From JBHHYR01 sp046757585 (GTDB lineage Bacteria; Desulfobacterota; Binatia; HRBIN30): a DNA stretch of 8,189 nt. The stretch is taken from positions 1 to 8,189 of the forward strand of contig JBHHYR010000177.1 in NCBI GenBank assembly GCA_046757585.1, read 5' to 3'. Positions 1 to 6,896 of the stretch are shown here, piece after piece. The stretch's first letter is position 1, and every line of letters begins with the position of its first letter. A model generated the notes under the pieces. It saw nothing but the letters and a program-made list of their open reading frames with translations. It made no database searches and had not been told where the DNA came from. Position numbers and translations under genes: made by a program.

Positions 1-910
1 CCGTGCGCAGCGCCCGCATCTGCTCCACCAGCTTACGCTTGAAATCCTCGGCGACGGCGCGCTCGACGTAGACGCGTTCGATTGACATGCACACCTGGCC
101 GGTCATCAAGCACGCACCCCACGCCGCCCCACGTGCGGCGCGGTCCAAATCCGCATCCCGGAGCACAATCATAGGGTCCTTTCCGCCAAGTTCCAGGAGC
201 ACTGGAGTCACCTGCTCGCTGGCGCGCTGCATAACGCGCCGGCCGGTCTGCGGCGAGCCCGTGACGGCGACCATGTCGACCCGATCGACGAGGGCGGCCC
301 CCGTCTCGCCCTTGCCGATCAGGATCTGCAGCACACCGGCCGGCAGCGCTTGGTTCATCGCCTCGAGCGCGCGCTTCACGGCGAGCGGGGTGAACTCCGA
401 GGGCTTGACGATGACGGCATTGCCCGCCAGCAGCGCCGGGATCGCATCACCGAGGGTGAGCGTCAGCGGCGCGTTCCAGGGGCCGATCACTCCCACGACA
501 CCGTGCGGCTTCATGTAGATCATGCCGCGCTTGCCAAACAGCGGCCGCGTGCTGGCCTTGCGTGGCTTGAGCCATCTCGCTGCCCGTCTGCGGAGGTAGC
601 CGATGTCCAGACACACGGCCATCAGTTCGCCGACGACGTCGAAACGCGGCTTCCCAGTCTCCCGCTCGAGGGCGTGCAGGATGTCAGCGCGGGCGGCCAC
701 CAACTGCTTGCGGGCGCGCTTCAGCGCTTGGCACCGCGCTTTCGGGGTCATCACGCTCCAGCTGGGCTGTACCCCCTTGGCCGTGGCCACGACACGTTCA
801 ACGGCCGCGGCGTCGTGGATCGGGAGCGCCTCGATCAGCTCGCCCGTGGATTTGTCAAATATCTCAAGGGTTTCAGACGCAGCGTTGGAGACCAGTGTGG
901 TTACCTGCAC
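1..910 (-). CDS. NAD(P)-dependent aldehyde dehydrogenase, N-terminal 303 residues (3' end off the window)
   Basis: Aldehyde dehydrogenase superfamily enzyme, which oxidises an aldehyde to a carboxylate with NAD(P)+ in the cytoplasm. Reading the minus strand gives an open frame with the family landmarks in order: GPWNAP with the oxyanion Asn at residue 146, KPSEFTP with the cofactor-binding Lys, VTGSPQTGR (the FTGST-like Rossmann turn), LELGGKDP with the general base Glu240, and GQVC with the nucleophile Cys274. The Glu-to-Cys spacing of 34 matches the family. About 180 C-terminal residues lie beyond position 1. The start is taken as GTG at 908-910 because GAGGG (plus-strand 920-924) sits 9 nt upstream; an in-frame GTG at 926-928 is the alternative. 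The stop of the dehalogenase-like gene lies 79 nt upstream on the same strand, so co-transcription is plausible. The substrate cannot be read from the sequence; succinate-semialdehyde-, benzaldehyde- or chloroacetaldehyde-type roles are all possible. Confidence 0.93.
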   Translation of the reverse strand, partial: MQVTTLVSNAASETLEIFDKSTGELIEALPIHDAAAVERVVATAKGVQPSWSVMTPKARCQALKRARKQLVAARADILHALERETGKPRFDVVGELMAVCLDIGYLRRRAARWLKPRKASTRPLFGKRGMIYMKPHGVVGVIGPWNAPLTLTLGDAIPALLAGNAVIVKPSEFTPLAVKRALEAMNQALPAGVLQILIGKGETGAALVDRVDMVAVTGSPQTGRRVMQRASEQVTPVLLELGGKDPMIVLRDADLDRAARGAAWGACLMTGQVCMSIERVYVERAVAEDFKRKLVEQMRALRT

Positions 911-919
911 CGTGTTTGT

Positions 920-924
920 CCCTC
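920..924 (-). promoter_or_regulatory. Shine-Dalgarno GAGGG of the aldehyde dehydrogenase
   Basis: GAGGG on the minus strand with a 9-nt spacer to GTG at 908-910. This favours that GTG over the in-frame GTG six codons upstream, which has no comparable purine tract. Confidence 0.55.
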
Positions 925-989
925 GCACGTTCCAGATCGAAAACGGGTGACGTGAAGCGGGCTCGGTGCTCCGTCGGCACCTGGTTCGC

Positions 990-2000
990 TCATTGCTCGG
1001 GGCGGGCCGATGGCGGGCGCGGAGCTTCGGGCTCCCGGCCGCCGGCGGGGACGCCCCTGTCTTCGAAGAAGCTCCCAATCGCCTCGATGATCGCCTCGGG
1101 CGCTTCCTCCTGCAGGAAGTGCCCCGCGTGCTCGATCCGGACGATGCGGTGATTCGGCAGCAGCGCTGCGAAGCGGTCGGTAATCGACGGCGCGAACGCC
1201 GGGTCGCGCTGGCCCCAGACGATCAGCGCCGGAAGCTGCCACCCCCGCAGCTTCGCCTCGAGGTTGGCTAGGAGCATCCAGTTAGGGTGACGGGATGTGA
1301 AGGGGATCTCACGCGGGAACTGCAGGATGGCCGCCCGTGACGTGTAGTCCGGATAAGGAAAGAGGTAGCCCCGCATGACCCCGGGAGTCTTGCGAGCGGG
1401 ATCCTGGATCACGCCGGGGACAAAGCGCCGCACGAAGATATTCAGCCTGCGGATCAGCACTTCACCTACTCCCGGAAGGCGCACGACGCCGAGCACGAGC
1501 GGCGCGAGGAGCATCGAAAGGGTCACGTCGGCCGGCCGGACATTGAAGGCGAAGGTGTTCATGACAACGAGGCGGTCGACGCGGGCGCGGTGCTCCACTG
1601 CCCAGGTAAGCCCGATGGGACCACCCCAGTCCTGGACCACCGGTGTGACGCGCTCGAGCCCGAGCGCGTCGACGAGCTGCTCCATCCGCCGGATGTGGCC
1701 GGGTATCGTGTAGTCACCAGTCGCCGGCTTGTCCGACAGCCCGAAGCCGAGGTGATCCACGGCAATGCAACGGAAGCGGTCCCGCAGCCCGCGCACGAGG
1801 TGCCGGTAGAGAAAGGACCAGGTCGGGTTCCCGTGCAGCATGAGGAGCACGGGCCCTTGGCCCTCGTCGAGGTAGTGGATCCGGCCCTCGGGGAGATCGG
1901 CGTAGTGTGATGGAAAATCGTAAGCCTCGAGCTGCACGCCGGCGGTGTCGGCCATGGCCTTCGTATGCCATGCCTGGCGCCCGAGTCCCAGACCCCTCAT
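990..2000 (-). CDS. haloalkane dehalogenase-family alpha/beta hydrolase
   Basis: 336-residue alpha/beta-hydrolase resembling haloalkane dehalogenases, which hydrolyse a carbon-halogen bond to give an alcohol, halide and proton with no cofactor. Visible landmarks are HGNPTW at 56-61 (oxyanion loop; Asn58 as a halide-binding candidate), VVQDWGG at 121-127 (nucleophile Asp124 at the elbow, followed by Trp125, the canonical halide-stabilising Trp), a hydrophobic cap at about 150-235, WGQRD ending in Asp266 (catalytic acid after strand 7), and EHAGHFLQEE with catalytic His294. An acid after strand 7 together with the Asn/Trp halide pair fits subfamily HLD-III better than HLD-II, whose acid is a Glu after strand 6. 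The residues after about 315 are a low-complexity Pro/Arg/Glu tail. The start is uncertain: ATG at 2000 gives the longest frame, but ATG at 1955 removes 15 residues with no family similarity, and neither has a strong ribosome site. Fluoroacetate dehalogenase or epoxide hydrolase are less likely because of the DW after the elbow. Activity on halides is inferred. Confidence 0.82.
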   Translation of the reverse strand: MRGLGLGRQAWHTKAMADTAGVQLEAYDFPSHYADLPEGRIHYLDEGQGPVLLMLHGNPTWSFLYRHLVRGLRDRFRCIAVDHLGFGLSDKPATGDYTIPGHIRRMEQLVDALGLERVTPVVQDWGGPIGLTWAVEHRARVDRLVVMNTFAFNVRPADVTLSMLLAPLVLGVVRLPGVGEVLIRRLNIFVRRFVPGVIQDPARKTPGVMRGYLFPYPDYTSRAAILQFPREIPFTSRHPNWMLLANLEAKLRGWQLPALIVWGQRDPAFAPSITDRFAALLPNHRIVRIEHAGHFLQEEAPEAIIEAIGSFFEDRGVPAGGREPEAPRPPSARPEQ

Positions 2001-2069
2001 CGGCCGAGCCGTCCCGGAGGACCAAGGAAAGTGTCCTGCGACCGCCGGGCCAAATGGGGTCCATCAGGA

Positions 2070-3782
2070 TCAATCGCCCAGGCGGTGGAGCTGCCAAGGC
2101 TCGGTGACCACGATCTCCGGGCCGTGATATTCGTGCAGCTCCCCCGTGACCTCCATCGTAGTCCCGCGCAGATTCCGGAGGCCGACACCGCTAGCCTCGA
2201 GGCGGGGCAGGGCGCAGCCGGGGATGAAGGCGGTGAAGTCGGACTTGTAGTCGCGGCCCGCATCCAGGAAAACGTGGCCTCCTTTGCCCTTCGGCTTGGG
2301 GGTGTTGGCGACTCGAAAACGCACGCTCACCGTCCGGCCCCGGTAGCGTGGGTGCTTCGCCTGCTCGGCTGACAGCACCGGAAGATCTCCCCGGACGGTC
2401 GCCTTGTAAACGTTCGAGTCGGCGGTCCACCGGCCCGCGCTCGCGCTTCGGACCCGGTAGAAGAAACGGCCCCCCGGTACGAGCCCGCGGTCAACGAAGT
2501 AGTACCGCCCTCCCGGTATGGTAAAGCGCCGCTGACATCGACCACGGGAGGACATCGCTCGGCAGATCTCATAGTGTGTCACCGGCACCCTCCGCTGCGG
2601 GCGCCAGGTGACAAGGGCCGTGCCGTTTCCGGCGCTCTGGAACTCACGGATCTCCAACCGCAGCGGTTCGGCCGCGTCCGCGTCGTAGCGGACCGCGTCC
2701 TGGTAGAGCTGAGAGAAGTTGGCTGCATAGTGCGCCGCAATCTCGGGGCTGTGGAACACGACCAGATCCTCGTCGTTGGAGCCCCGCCCGCTGGTTCCCA
2801 GACCACTGGCCGACCAGTTGGCCGATCCCGTGACCACGATCGCGCCGTCGATCACGGCGTACTTGTCGTGCAGGAGTCCCGGATAGGCGTCAAGCACGCC
2901 CGTGTTCCGGTCGAGCCGGAGGAGATCATCCACCTTCGAAACTTGGCACAACCGCGTCTGGCTAAAATCCCATACGGCGGCGATGCTCACCCCGCGCCCA
3001 TGCGCCTCGAGCAGGGCGCGATAGATGGTGTTCTGGGTGAGCGTGAAAAGAGCGATCTGGATGCGCCGCCGGGCTCCCCGGATCAGGCTCCGGAGGACTC
3101 GCGCCGGGCGATCCGCCGGCGAGAAATAGACCTCGACGGCGACTTTTCCGATTTGGAAGCGTTCGGGGCTTCGGTTCGCTTTGGCCATGCCGAACCGCCC
3201 GTGGTTGAACATCTGCTCGAACTCGGCCTGGTACGCACGCGCCACAGCCCGACTCCGAATGGTCACAGCGTTGTTCGCGTCAAGCTCGAGGTCCGAATCC
3301 GTCCAATTGGTAGAGCCGGTCCACACGGTGCTTCCATCCACGATCGTAAACTTGTCATGCATTAGCCGCTGGTTGTTGTCCGGACGAACCGCGACGCAGC
3401 TCGGATAGCGCTGGCCGTGGCGCGTCTCCCCCTCGATCAGCAGTCGTACCTGAACGCCTCGCCGGCAGGCACGCCCCAGTGCGTTGATCACCCGTGGGGC
3501 GCTCACGTGGTAGACGGCGGCGTCGATCGACTGCCGAGCTGAGCCGAGGAGCTGAATCAGGGCGGGGGCAAGGTCGCCTGCAAGTGCCTCGTTCTTCGCC
3601 CGCTGCGGCAGCGTGGCCAGCGGGTCGTTAAAGTAGACGTGCACCGAGGAAGCAGGTGCCGGGCTCGGTGCCGCAGGGTCAAGGGAAGGCGGGTGATCTC
3701 TGCTGCCACCCCCGTTGCAGGCGGTGAAGGCGGCGAGCAGTACGCCGATACGGAAGAGGTGGCGGATTCGTCCTGCCGTCAT
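2070..3782 (-). CDS. two-HKD phospholipase D-superfamily lipoprotein with FN3-like and OB-fold-like C-terminal domains
   Basis: 570-residue predicted exported protein. The N-terminus has basic residues, a hydrophobic core (about 11-19) and AAFTAC, giving a probable lipidation Cys22. The lipobox is imperfect (Phe at -3), so a plain signal peptide or anchor remains possible. A Pro/Ser/Ala-rich linker follows to about 46. Two complete HxK(x4)D(x6)GSxN motifs are present: His142/Lys144/Asp149/Asn159 and His305/Lys307/Asp312/Asn322, so one polypeptide can build the whole active site. Residues about 374-463 look like a fibronectin type III fold (VTWRP, THYEICR, YRVRSAS, SNVYKATV). Residues about 466-566 resemble a bacterial OB-fold of the type attached to nucleases (VTGELHEYHGPEIVV). 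The family includes phospholipases and phosphodiesterase nucleases; the OB-like tail favours DNA or RNA as substrate, but this is inference. ATG at 3782 is the earliest possible start, because an in-frame TGA lies two codons upstream. No ribosome site precedes it. Confidence 0.85.
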   Translation of the reverse strand: MTAGRIRHLFRIGVLLAAFTACNGGGSRDHPPSLDPAAPSPAPASSVHVYFNDPLATLPQRAKNEALAGDLAPALIQLLGSARQSIDAAVYHVSAPRVINALGRACRRGVQVRLLIEGETRHGQRYPSCVAVRPDNNQRLMHDKFTIVDGSTVWTGSTNWTDSDLELDANNAVTIRSRAVARAYQAEFEQMFNHGRFGMAKANRSPERFQIGKVAVEVYFSPADRPARVLRSLIRGARRRIQIALFTLTQNTIYRALLEAHGRGVSIAAVWDFSQTRLCQVSKVDDLLRLDRNTGVLDAYPGLLHDKYAVIDGAIVVTGSANWSASGLGTSGRGSNDEDLVVFHSPEIAAHYAANFSQLYQDAVRYDADAAEPLRLEIREFQSAGNGTALVTWRPQRRVPVTHYEICRAMSSRGRCQRRFTIPGGRYYFVDRGLVPGGRFFYRVRSASAGRWTADSNVYKATVRGDLPVLSAEQAKHPRYRGRTVSVRFRVANTPKPKGKGGHVFLDAGRDYKSDFTAFIPGCALPRLEASGVGLRNLRGTTMEVTGELHEYHGPEIVVTEPWQLHRLGD

Positions 3783-4007
3783 GAAGGATCAGCATACGGG
3801 CTTACCAGCCTTTGCCAAGTACTCCCCGTTCGGTCGGATCCTCGTCATGCAAGCCCTCGTGGCAGGGCTGACGCAGATGACCCGCAATCCCGCCCGGCGC
3901 GATCTTCGGCAGCCACGCCCTGCAGCTGCACCCCCAGTCGGCCCGCACCCTCCATCCGGCGCTGCCTCGAATTCGCCCTGGCATTTTCGGAATGCTAAGA
4001 GTGAAGC
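3783..4007. other. divergent intergenic region
   Basis: This 225-nt spacer lies between two genes transcribed away from each other and so should carry both promoters. I see no small gene I can support. It holds one promoter-like pair facing the HKD lipoprotein gene (described separately) and a 6-bp-arm hairpin, AGCCCT-CGTGGC-AGGGCT, at 3852-3869 with no T-run. For the plus-strand operon I see no convincing -35/-10 pair; AATGCT at 3991-3996 is the only weakly -10-like hexamer and lies too close to the start codon to be assigned. Confidence 0.6.
3791..3818 (-). promoter_or_regulatory. candidate sigma-70-like promoter for the HKD lipoprotein gene
   Basis: On the minus strand, TTGGCA (plus-strand 3813-3818; 5 of 6 to TTGACA), a 16-nt spacer, then TATGCT (3791-3796; 4 of 6 to TATAAT). 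Only 8 nt separate the -10 hexamer from the ATG, so transcription would start at or next to the start codon. That agrees with the lack of a ribosome binding site and would make the message leaderless. In a GC-rich genome a chance match is possible. Confidence 0.33.
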
Positions 4008-5138
4008 GTGCCAAGCGATAGGGCGTACGAGCTATCCGTGCGACAGAGCGGGGACGGAACGGTCACGATGGCAGTCCGCGGGCGGATCGAGATCGCCAGC
4101 GCACAACGCCTGCTGACCGACATCACCGCGCACCTGCCCGCCGCGCCGCGGGAGCTGGTGCTCGACCTGTCGGGGGTCGACTACTTCGACAGCGGCGGCG
4201 GCGCGGTACTCGCGGGCCTGCGCCAGCGCCTGGCGGAAGCCGGCGGGGAACTCCGCCTCGCACGTGCGACGCCGGCGATCGACGGGTTCCTTGAGCTCGT
4301 TGATCAAGACGCGCTGCTCCAGCCCCCGTCCAGTCCGCCGGCGCGACCTGCTAGCTTGACGGCGAGGCTCGGCGATGCAGTCCTGCGAATCCTCACGGAC
4401 TGTGGCGACCTCATCGTGTTCACGGGCGAGCTGATCCTCGGCCTGCGTGATGCCGTGTTGCATCCAGGACGGCTGCGTGCGCGTGAGACGTGGCTCTACA
4501 TGGAGCGCAGCGGGCTCGACGCGGTTCCCATCGTGGGGCTGATTAGTTTTCTAATGGGCTTGATCACCGCCTTTCAGGCCGCGGTGCAGTTGACGCAGTT
4601 TGGCGCTGACATTTTCATCGCCAACCTCGTCGGCCTGTCAATCGTGCGGGAGCTCGGACCGTTGATGACCGCGATCATCGCGGCGGGTCGGTCCGGTGCC
4701 GCCTTTGCCGCCGAGATCGGGACGATGAAGGTGGCGGAAGAGGTTGATGCGCTGACCACGATGGGCCTTGACCGCACGCGGTTTTTGGTTACTCCCAAGG
4801 TGGTGTCGCTGTTGCTGATGCTTCCCTGCCTCACGCTGTTCGCGGACGTGGTGGGAATCCTGGGTGGCTTGACGGTCGGGGTGCTAGGCTTGGACTTGCC
4901 GGTGCAGGTGTATGTGCGGCAGACCGGCGTGGCTCTGGGGATCTGGGATGTGTTCTCGGGGCTCATCAAGAGCGTGGCGTTTGCGATTTTGATCGCCGGC
5001 GTAGGTTGCCTGCGGGGTTTCCAGGCGCGCGGTGGTGCCGAGAGCGTCGGCCGGAGCACCACCTCTGCGATCGTTGCGGGCATCTTCCTCATCATTGTTG
5101 CCGACGCAGTGTTCACGGTCGTCTTCCACTATTGGTGA
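4008..5138 (+). CDS. mlaE: MlaE-family phospholipid ABC transporter permease with N-terminal STAS (MlaB-like) domain
   Basis: 376-residue inner-membrane permease of an Mla/MCE-type lipid transporter. Residues about 7-103 form a STAS domain (LVLDLSGVDYFDSGGG around 50-65), the role played by separate MlaB in E. coli, where it binds the ATPase and supports its assembly and activity. After a Pro/Ser/Ala linker (about 105-116), residues 117-376 are the permease: an amphipathic interface helix, then hydrophobic segments at about 173-194, 205-225, 262-295 and 320-376. The family's most conserved stretch is GRSGAAFAAEIGTM followed by KVAEEVDAL (227-249), which contacts the ATPase. The STAS phospho-site is DSGGG rather than DSSG, so the usual acceptor position is Gly63. 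The start is GTG at 4008, which begins exactly one STAS domain; the ribosome site is weak. The ATPase gene starts 5 nt after the stop. STAS-MlaE fusions are known, and the identification is secure. Confidence 0.95.
   Translation: MPSDRAYELSVRQSGDGTVTMAVRGRIEIASAQRLLTDITAHLPAAPRELVLDLSGVDYFDSGGGAVLAGLRQRLAEAGGELRLARATPAIDGFLELVDQDALLQPPSSPPARPASLTARLGDAVLRILTDCGDLIVFTGELILGLRDAVLHPGRLRARETWLYMERSGLDAVPIVGLISFLMGLITAFQAAVQLTQFGADIFIANLVGLSIVRELGPLMTAIIAAGRSGAAFAAEIGTMKVAEEVDALTTMGLDRTRFLVTPKVVSLLLMLPCLTLFADVVGILGGLTVGVLGLDLPVQVYVRQTGVALGIWDVFSGLIKSVAFAILIAGVGCLRGFQARGGAESVGRSTTSAIVAGIFLIIVADAVFTVVFHYW
5134..5138 (+). promoter_or_regulatory. ribosome binding site of mlaF overlapping the mlaE stop
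   Basis: GGTGA lies 5 nt before ATG at 5144 and includes the TGA that ends mlaE. Together with the 5-nt intergenic gap this suggests that ribosomes finishing mlaE re-initiate on mlaF. Confidence 0.45.
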
Positions 5139-5143
5139 TAACG

Positions 5144-5971
5144 ATGGCCGAGATGGCGCGCCCCACAGTCCCCCCGGGGACACCTCCGGCGATCCAGGTG
5201 CAACATCTGGTGGCACGTTACGACGACCGTACCGTCCTGGACGACGTGAGCTTCGAGGTTCACACTGGCGAGCGGTTTCTAATCGTAGGGGGATCGGGGT
5301 GCGGCAAGACGACGCTGCTGCGCCACGTAATCGGCCTGCAGCGGCCAGCCAGGGGGCGGGTGCTGCTCGATGGCGATGACGTCACGGCGGCGGATGAGGA
5401 CCAGCTGCGGCGCATCCAGCGCAAATTCGGCGTGCTCTTCCAGTCGGGGGCGCTGTTTGCGTCGCTGACCCTGGGCGAGAACGTGGCCCTCCTGCTCGAG
5501 GAGTACACCGCGCTGCCCCGGGAAACCATTGACCTGCTGGTGCGCATCAAGCTTAGCATGGTGAAGCTTGCCGGTCTCGAGGACTTCATGATCGCGGAAC
5601 TGTCAGGGGGGATGAGAAAGCGCGCGGCGCTGGCACGCGCCATGGCGCTCGATCCCCACATCCTGTTCTTCGACGAGCCCTCCGCCGGGCTCGATCCGGT
5701 CACCTCGGCGGAGCTGGACGAGCTGATCCTGCAGATCAATCGCAGCTTGGGGACGACCATCGTGGCGGTGTCCCACGAGCTGTCAAGCATCTTCACCATT
5801 GCCGACCGCGTGATCATGCTAGACGGGGAAGCCAAGACGATCATCGCCGAAGGCACACCGCAGGAGCTGCGTGATCATAGCTCGGACCTACGCGTGCACG
5901 CCTTCTTCAACCGGGAACCGGGAGCAGCCTTCCGCGGGAGGAGGACGAACAGTGGCCACCGAAGCGCATAA
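5144..5971 (+). CDS. mlaF: MlaF-family ABC transporter ATP-binding protein
   Basis: 275-residue cytoplasmic ATPase that powers lipid transport through the adjacent permease. All nucleotide-binding motifs are intact: Walker A GGSGCGKTT at 49-57 (Lys55), Q-loop Gln100 in LFQSGALF, signature LSGGM at 153-157, Walker B ILFFDEP at 173-179 with catalytic Glu178, the D-loop in AGLDP, and switch His211 in VSHEL. The FQSGALF and LSGGMRKR wording is typical of MlaF/Ttg2A proteins. The frame is open back to 5006 inside mlaE, but ATG at 5144 is preferred: it follows the mlaE stop, has a GGTGA site, and the extra upstream residues are a Cys/His/Arg-rich antiframe of the permease. The C-terminus, after about 256, is a short variable tail whose coding region overlaps the start of mlaD by 20 nt. 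Confidence 0.96.
   Translation: MAEMARPTVPPGTPPAIQVQHLVARYDDRTVLDDVSFEVHTGERFLIVGGSGCGKTTLLRHVIGLQRPARGRVLLDGDDVTAADEDQLRRIQRKFGVLFQSGALFASLTLGENVALLLEEYTALPRETIDLLVRIKLSMVKLAGLEDFMIAELSGGMRKRAALARAMALDPHILFFDEPSAGLDPVTSAELDELILQINRSLGTTIVAVSHELSSIFTIADRVIMLDGEAKTIIAEGTPQELRDHSSDLRVHAFFNREPGAAFRGRRTNSGHRSA
5939..5944 (+). promoter_or_regulatory. strong Shine-Dalgarno AGGAGG of mlaD inside mlaF
   Basis: A full AGGAGG stands 7 nt before GTG at 5952, within the last codons of mlaF. It is the best ribosome site in the window. It fixes the mlaD start at the GTG rather than at ATG 5871, which would add 27 unrelated residues ahead of the membrane anchor. Confidence 0.85.
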
Positions 5972-6896
5972 GTTCCAGGTTGGGGTATTCGTCATCGTAA
6001 CGAGTTTCATTGCCATCGGCATGATCATCTGGCTCGGCGCGAGCCGCTTCTTCAAGGAAACCGTCCCATTCGTCACCTACTTTGCCGAATCAGTGCAGGG
6101 GCTGGATCCGGGCGCCGCGGTGAAATATCGCGGCGTGCCGGCGGGGCGAGTGGCTGCCATCGGCATCGCGCCGGACGGTAATCTCATTCAGGTGCTCATG
6201 GACGTCGATGCCAACGTGGCCCAGCTGCTCAAACGCGACACACAGCTGCGTGCAACCCTCGAGCTCAGCGGTATCACCGGCCTACGCTACGTCGAGATCG
6301 ATCGCCGCGCCGGTGAGGCCCTCAATCAGGCGCCGACGTTGAGCTTCAAGCCGCAGTACGAGGTGATTCCTTCTGCGCGCTCGAGTTTCAAGGCAATCCA
6401 GAGCGCCCTGGGCGACGTCTACGACCGATTCATGCAGCTGGATCTCGGGGGGATCTCGGAAGAGACGAAGGCCACACTACAGGCAGCCAAGCAACTGCTA
6501 CGCGATCGGCGCCTCGACGCCATCCTTAACAACTTCAAGGCCGTATCGGAATCGACCACCGAGCTGGCGACGAACCTGAAGACGATGACCGCCGGTGTGA
6601 AGCTGGCGCCGGCTGTCGAAAACGCCACTGAAGCCACGGCCGAGGCGCGGGCGCTGTTCACCAACCTCAGCAGCGGTGTCAGCGGGACTCAGCTCGGCAC
6701 CACCCTCGAACAGCTCAGCCGTCTGGCGCAGAGCACCCAGCAGTTTGTGATTGGTTTGCAGTCGACGGTCGAACGGCTCGACCGGACCGTTAGCAACCTT
6801 CAGACCCTGACCGAAGAGGTACGGAGCCAGCCGTCGCTCCTGCTGTTCTCCGAGCCCCCGGCACCGGGGCGGCGCCCGCAGGGGCGTGCTCGATGA
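5952..6896 (+). CDS. mlaD: MlaD-family MCE-domain substrate-binding protein with long helical C-terminus
   Basis: 314-residue inner-membrane-anchored periplasmic protein. MCE proteins form hexameric rings on the MlaE permease and carry phospholipid through a central pore. Residues about 9-29 are the single transmembrane helix, preceded by a short cytoplasmic tail. Residues about 39-118 are the MCE domain, with the characteristic stretches QGLDPGAAVKYRGV (49-62) and SGITGLRYVEID (106-117). Residues about 143-292 are Ala/Leu/Thr/Ser-rich with heptad-like spacing and few Pro or Gly, so mainly helical, ending in a Pro/Arg-rich tail. E. coli MlaD is about 180 residues, so this protein carries roughly 130 extra residues after its MCE domain, which could extend the channel towards the outer membrane. 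The start is GTG with a strong ribosome site, overlapping mlaF by 20 nt. The stop overlaps the next start (ATGA). Confidence 0.94.
   Translation: MATEAHKFQVGVFVIVTSFIAIGMIIWLGASRFFKETVPFVTYFAESVQGLDPGAAVKYRGVPAGRVAAIGIAPDGNLIQVLMDVDANVAQLLKRDTQLRATLELSGITGLRYVEIDRRAGEALNQAPTLSFKPQYEVIPSARSSFKAIQSALGDVYDRFMQLDLGGISEETKATLQAAKQLLRDRRLDAILNNFKAVSESTTELATNLKTMTAGVKLAPAVENATEATAEARALFTNLSSGVSGTQLGTTLEQLSRLAQSTQQFVIGLQSTVERLDRTVSNLQTLTEEVRSQPSLLLFSEPPAPGRRPQGRAR
6880..6884 (+). promoter_or_regulatory. ribosome binding site of the PqiC-like lipoprotein gene
   Basis: AGGGG lies 8 nt before ATG at 6893, inside the last codons of mlaD. The start and stop share ATGA (6893-6896), the usual signature of coupled translation. 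Confidence 0.6.

Noticed and set aside
87..955. Long plus-strand reading frames (143, 201 and 115 codons)
   Set aside because: They lie opposite the aldehyde dehydrogenase, whose catalytic motifs are intact on the minus strand. Their products are Arg/Ser/Pro-rich without recognisable domains, which is typical of antisense frames in GC-rich DNA.
2574..3365. 263-codon plus-strand frame
   Set aside because: It is fully antisense to the HKD protein, including both HKD regions, and the product shows no domain and no ribosome site.
3852..3869. Hairpin AGCCCT-CGTGGC-AGGGCT as a terminator
   Set aside because: The stem is only 6 bp, there is no T-run on either strand, and the position between divergent genes needs no terminator.
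4574..5116. 180-codon minus-strand frame, and a similar 198-codon frame at 5260-5856
   Set aside because: Antisense to the mlaE and mlaF coding regions, with Ser/Thr/Arg-rich low-complexity products.
5006..5143. 46-codon N-terminal extension of MlaF
   Set aside because: It lies in the mlaE coding region in another frame, is Cys/His/Arg-rich, and ATG 5144 has a ribosome site and the normal family N-terminus.
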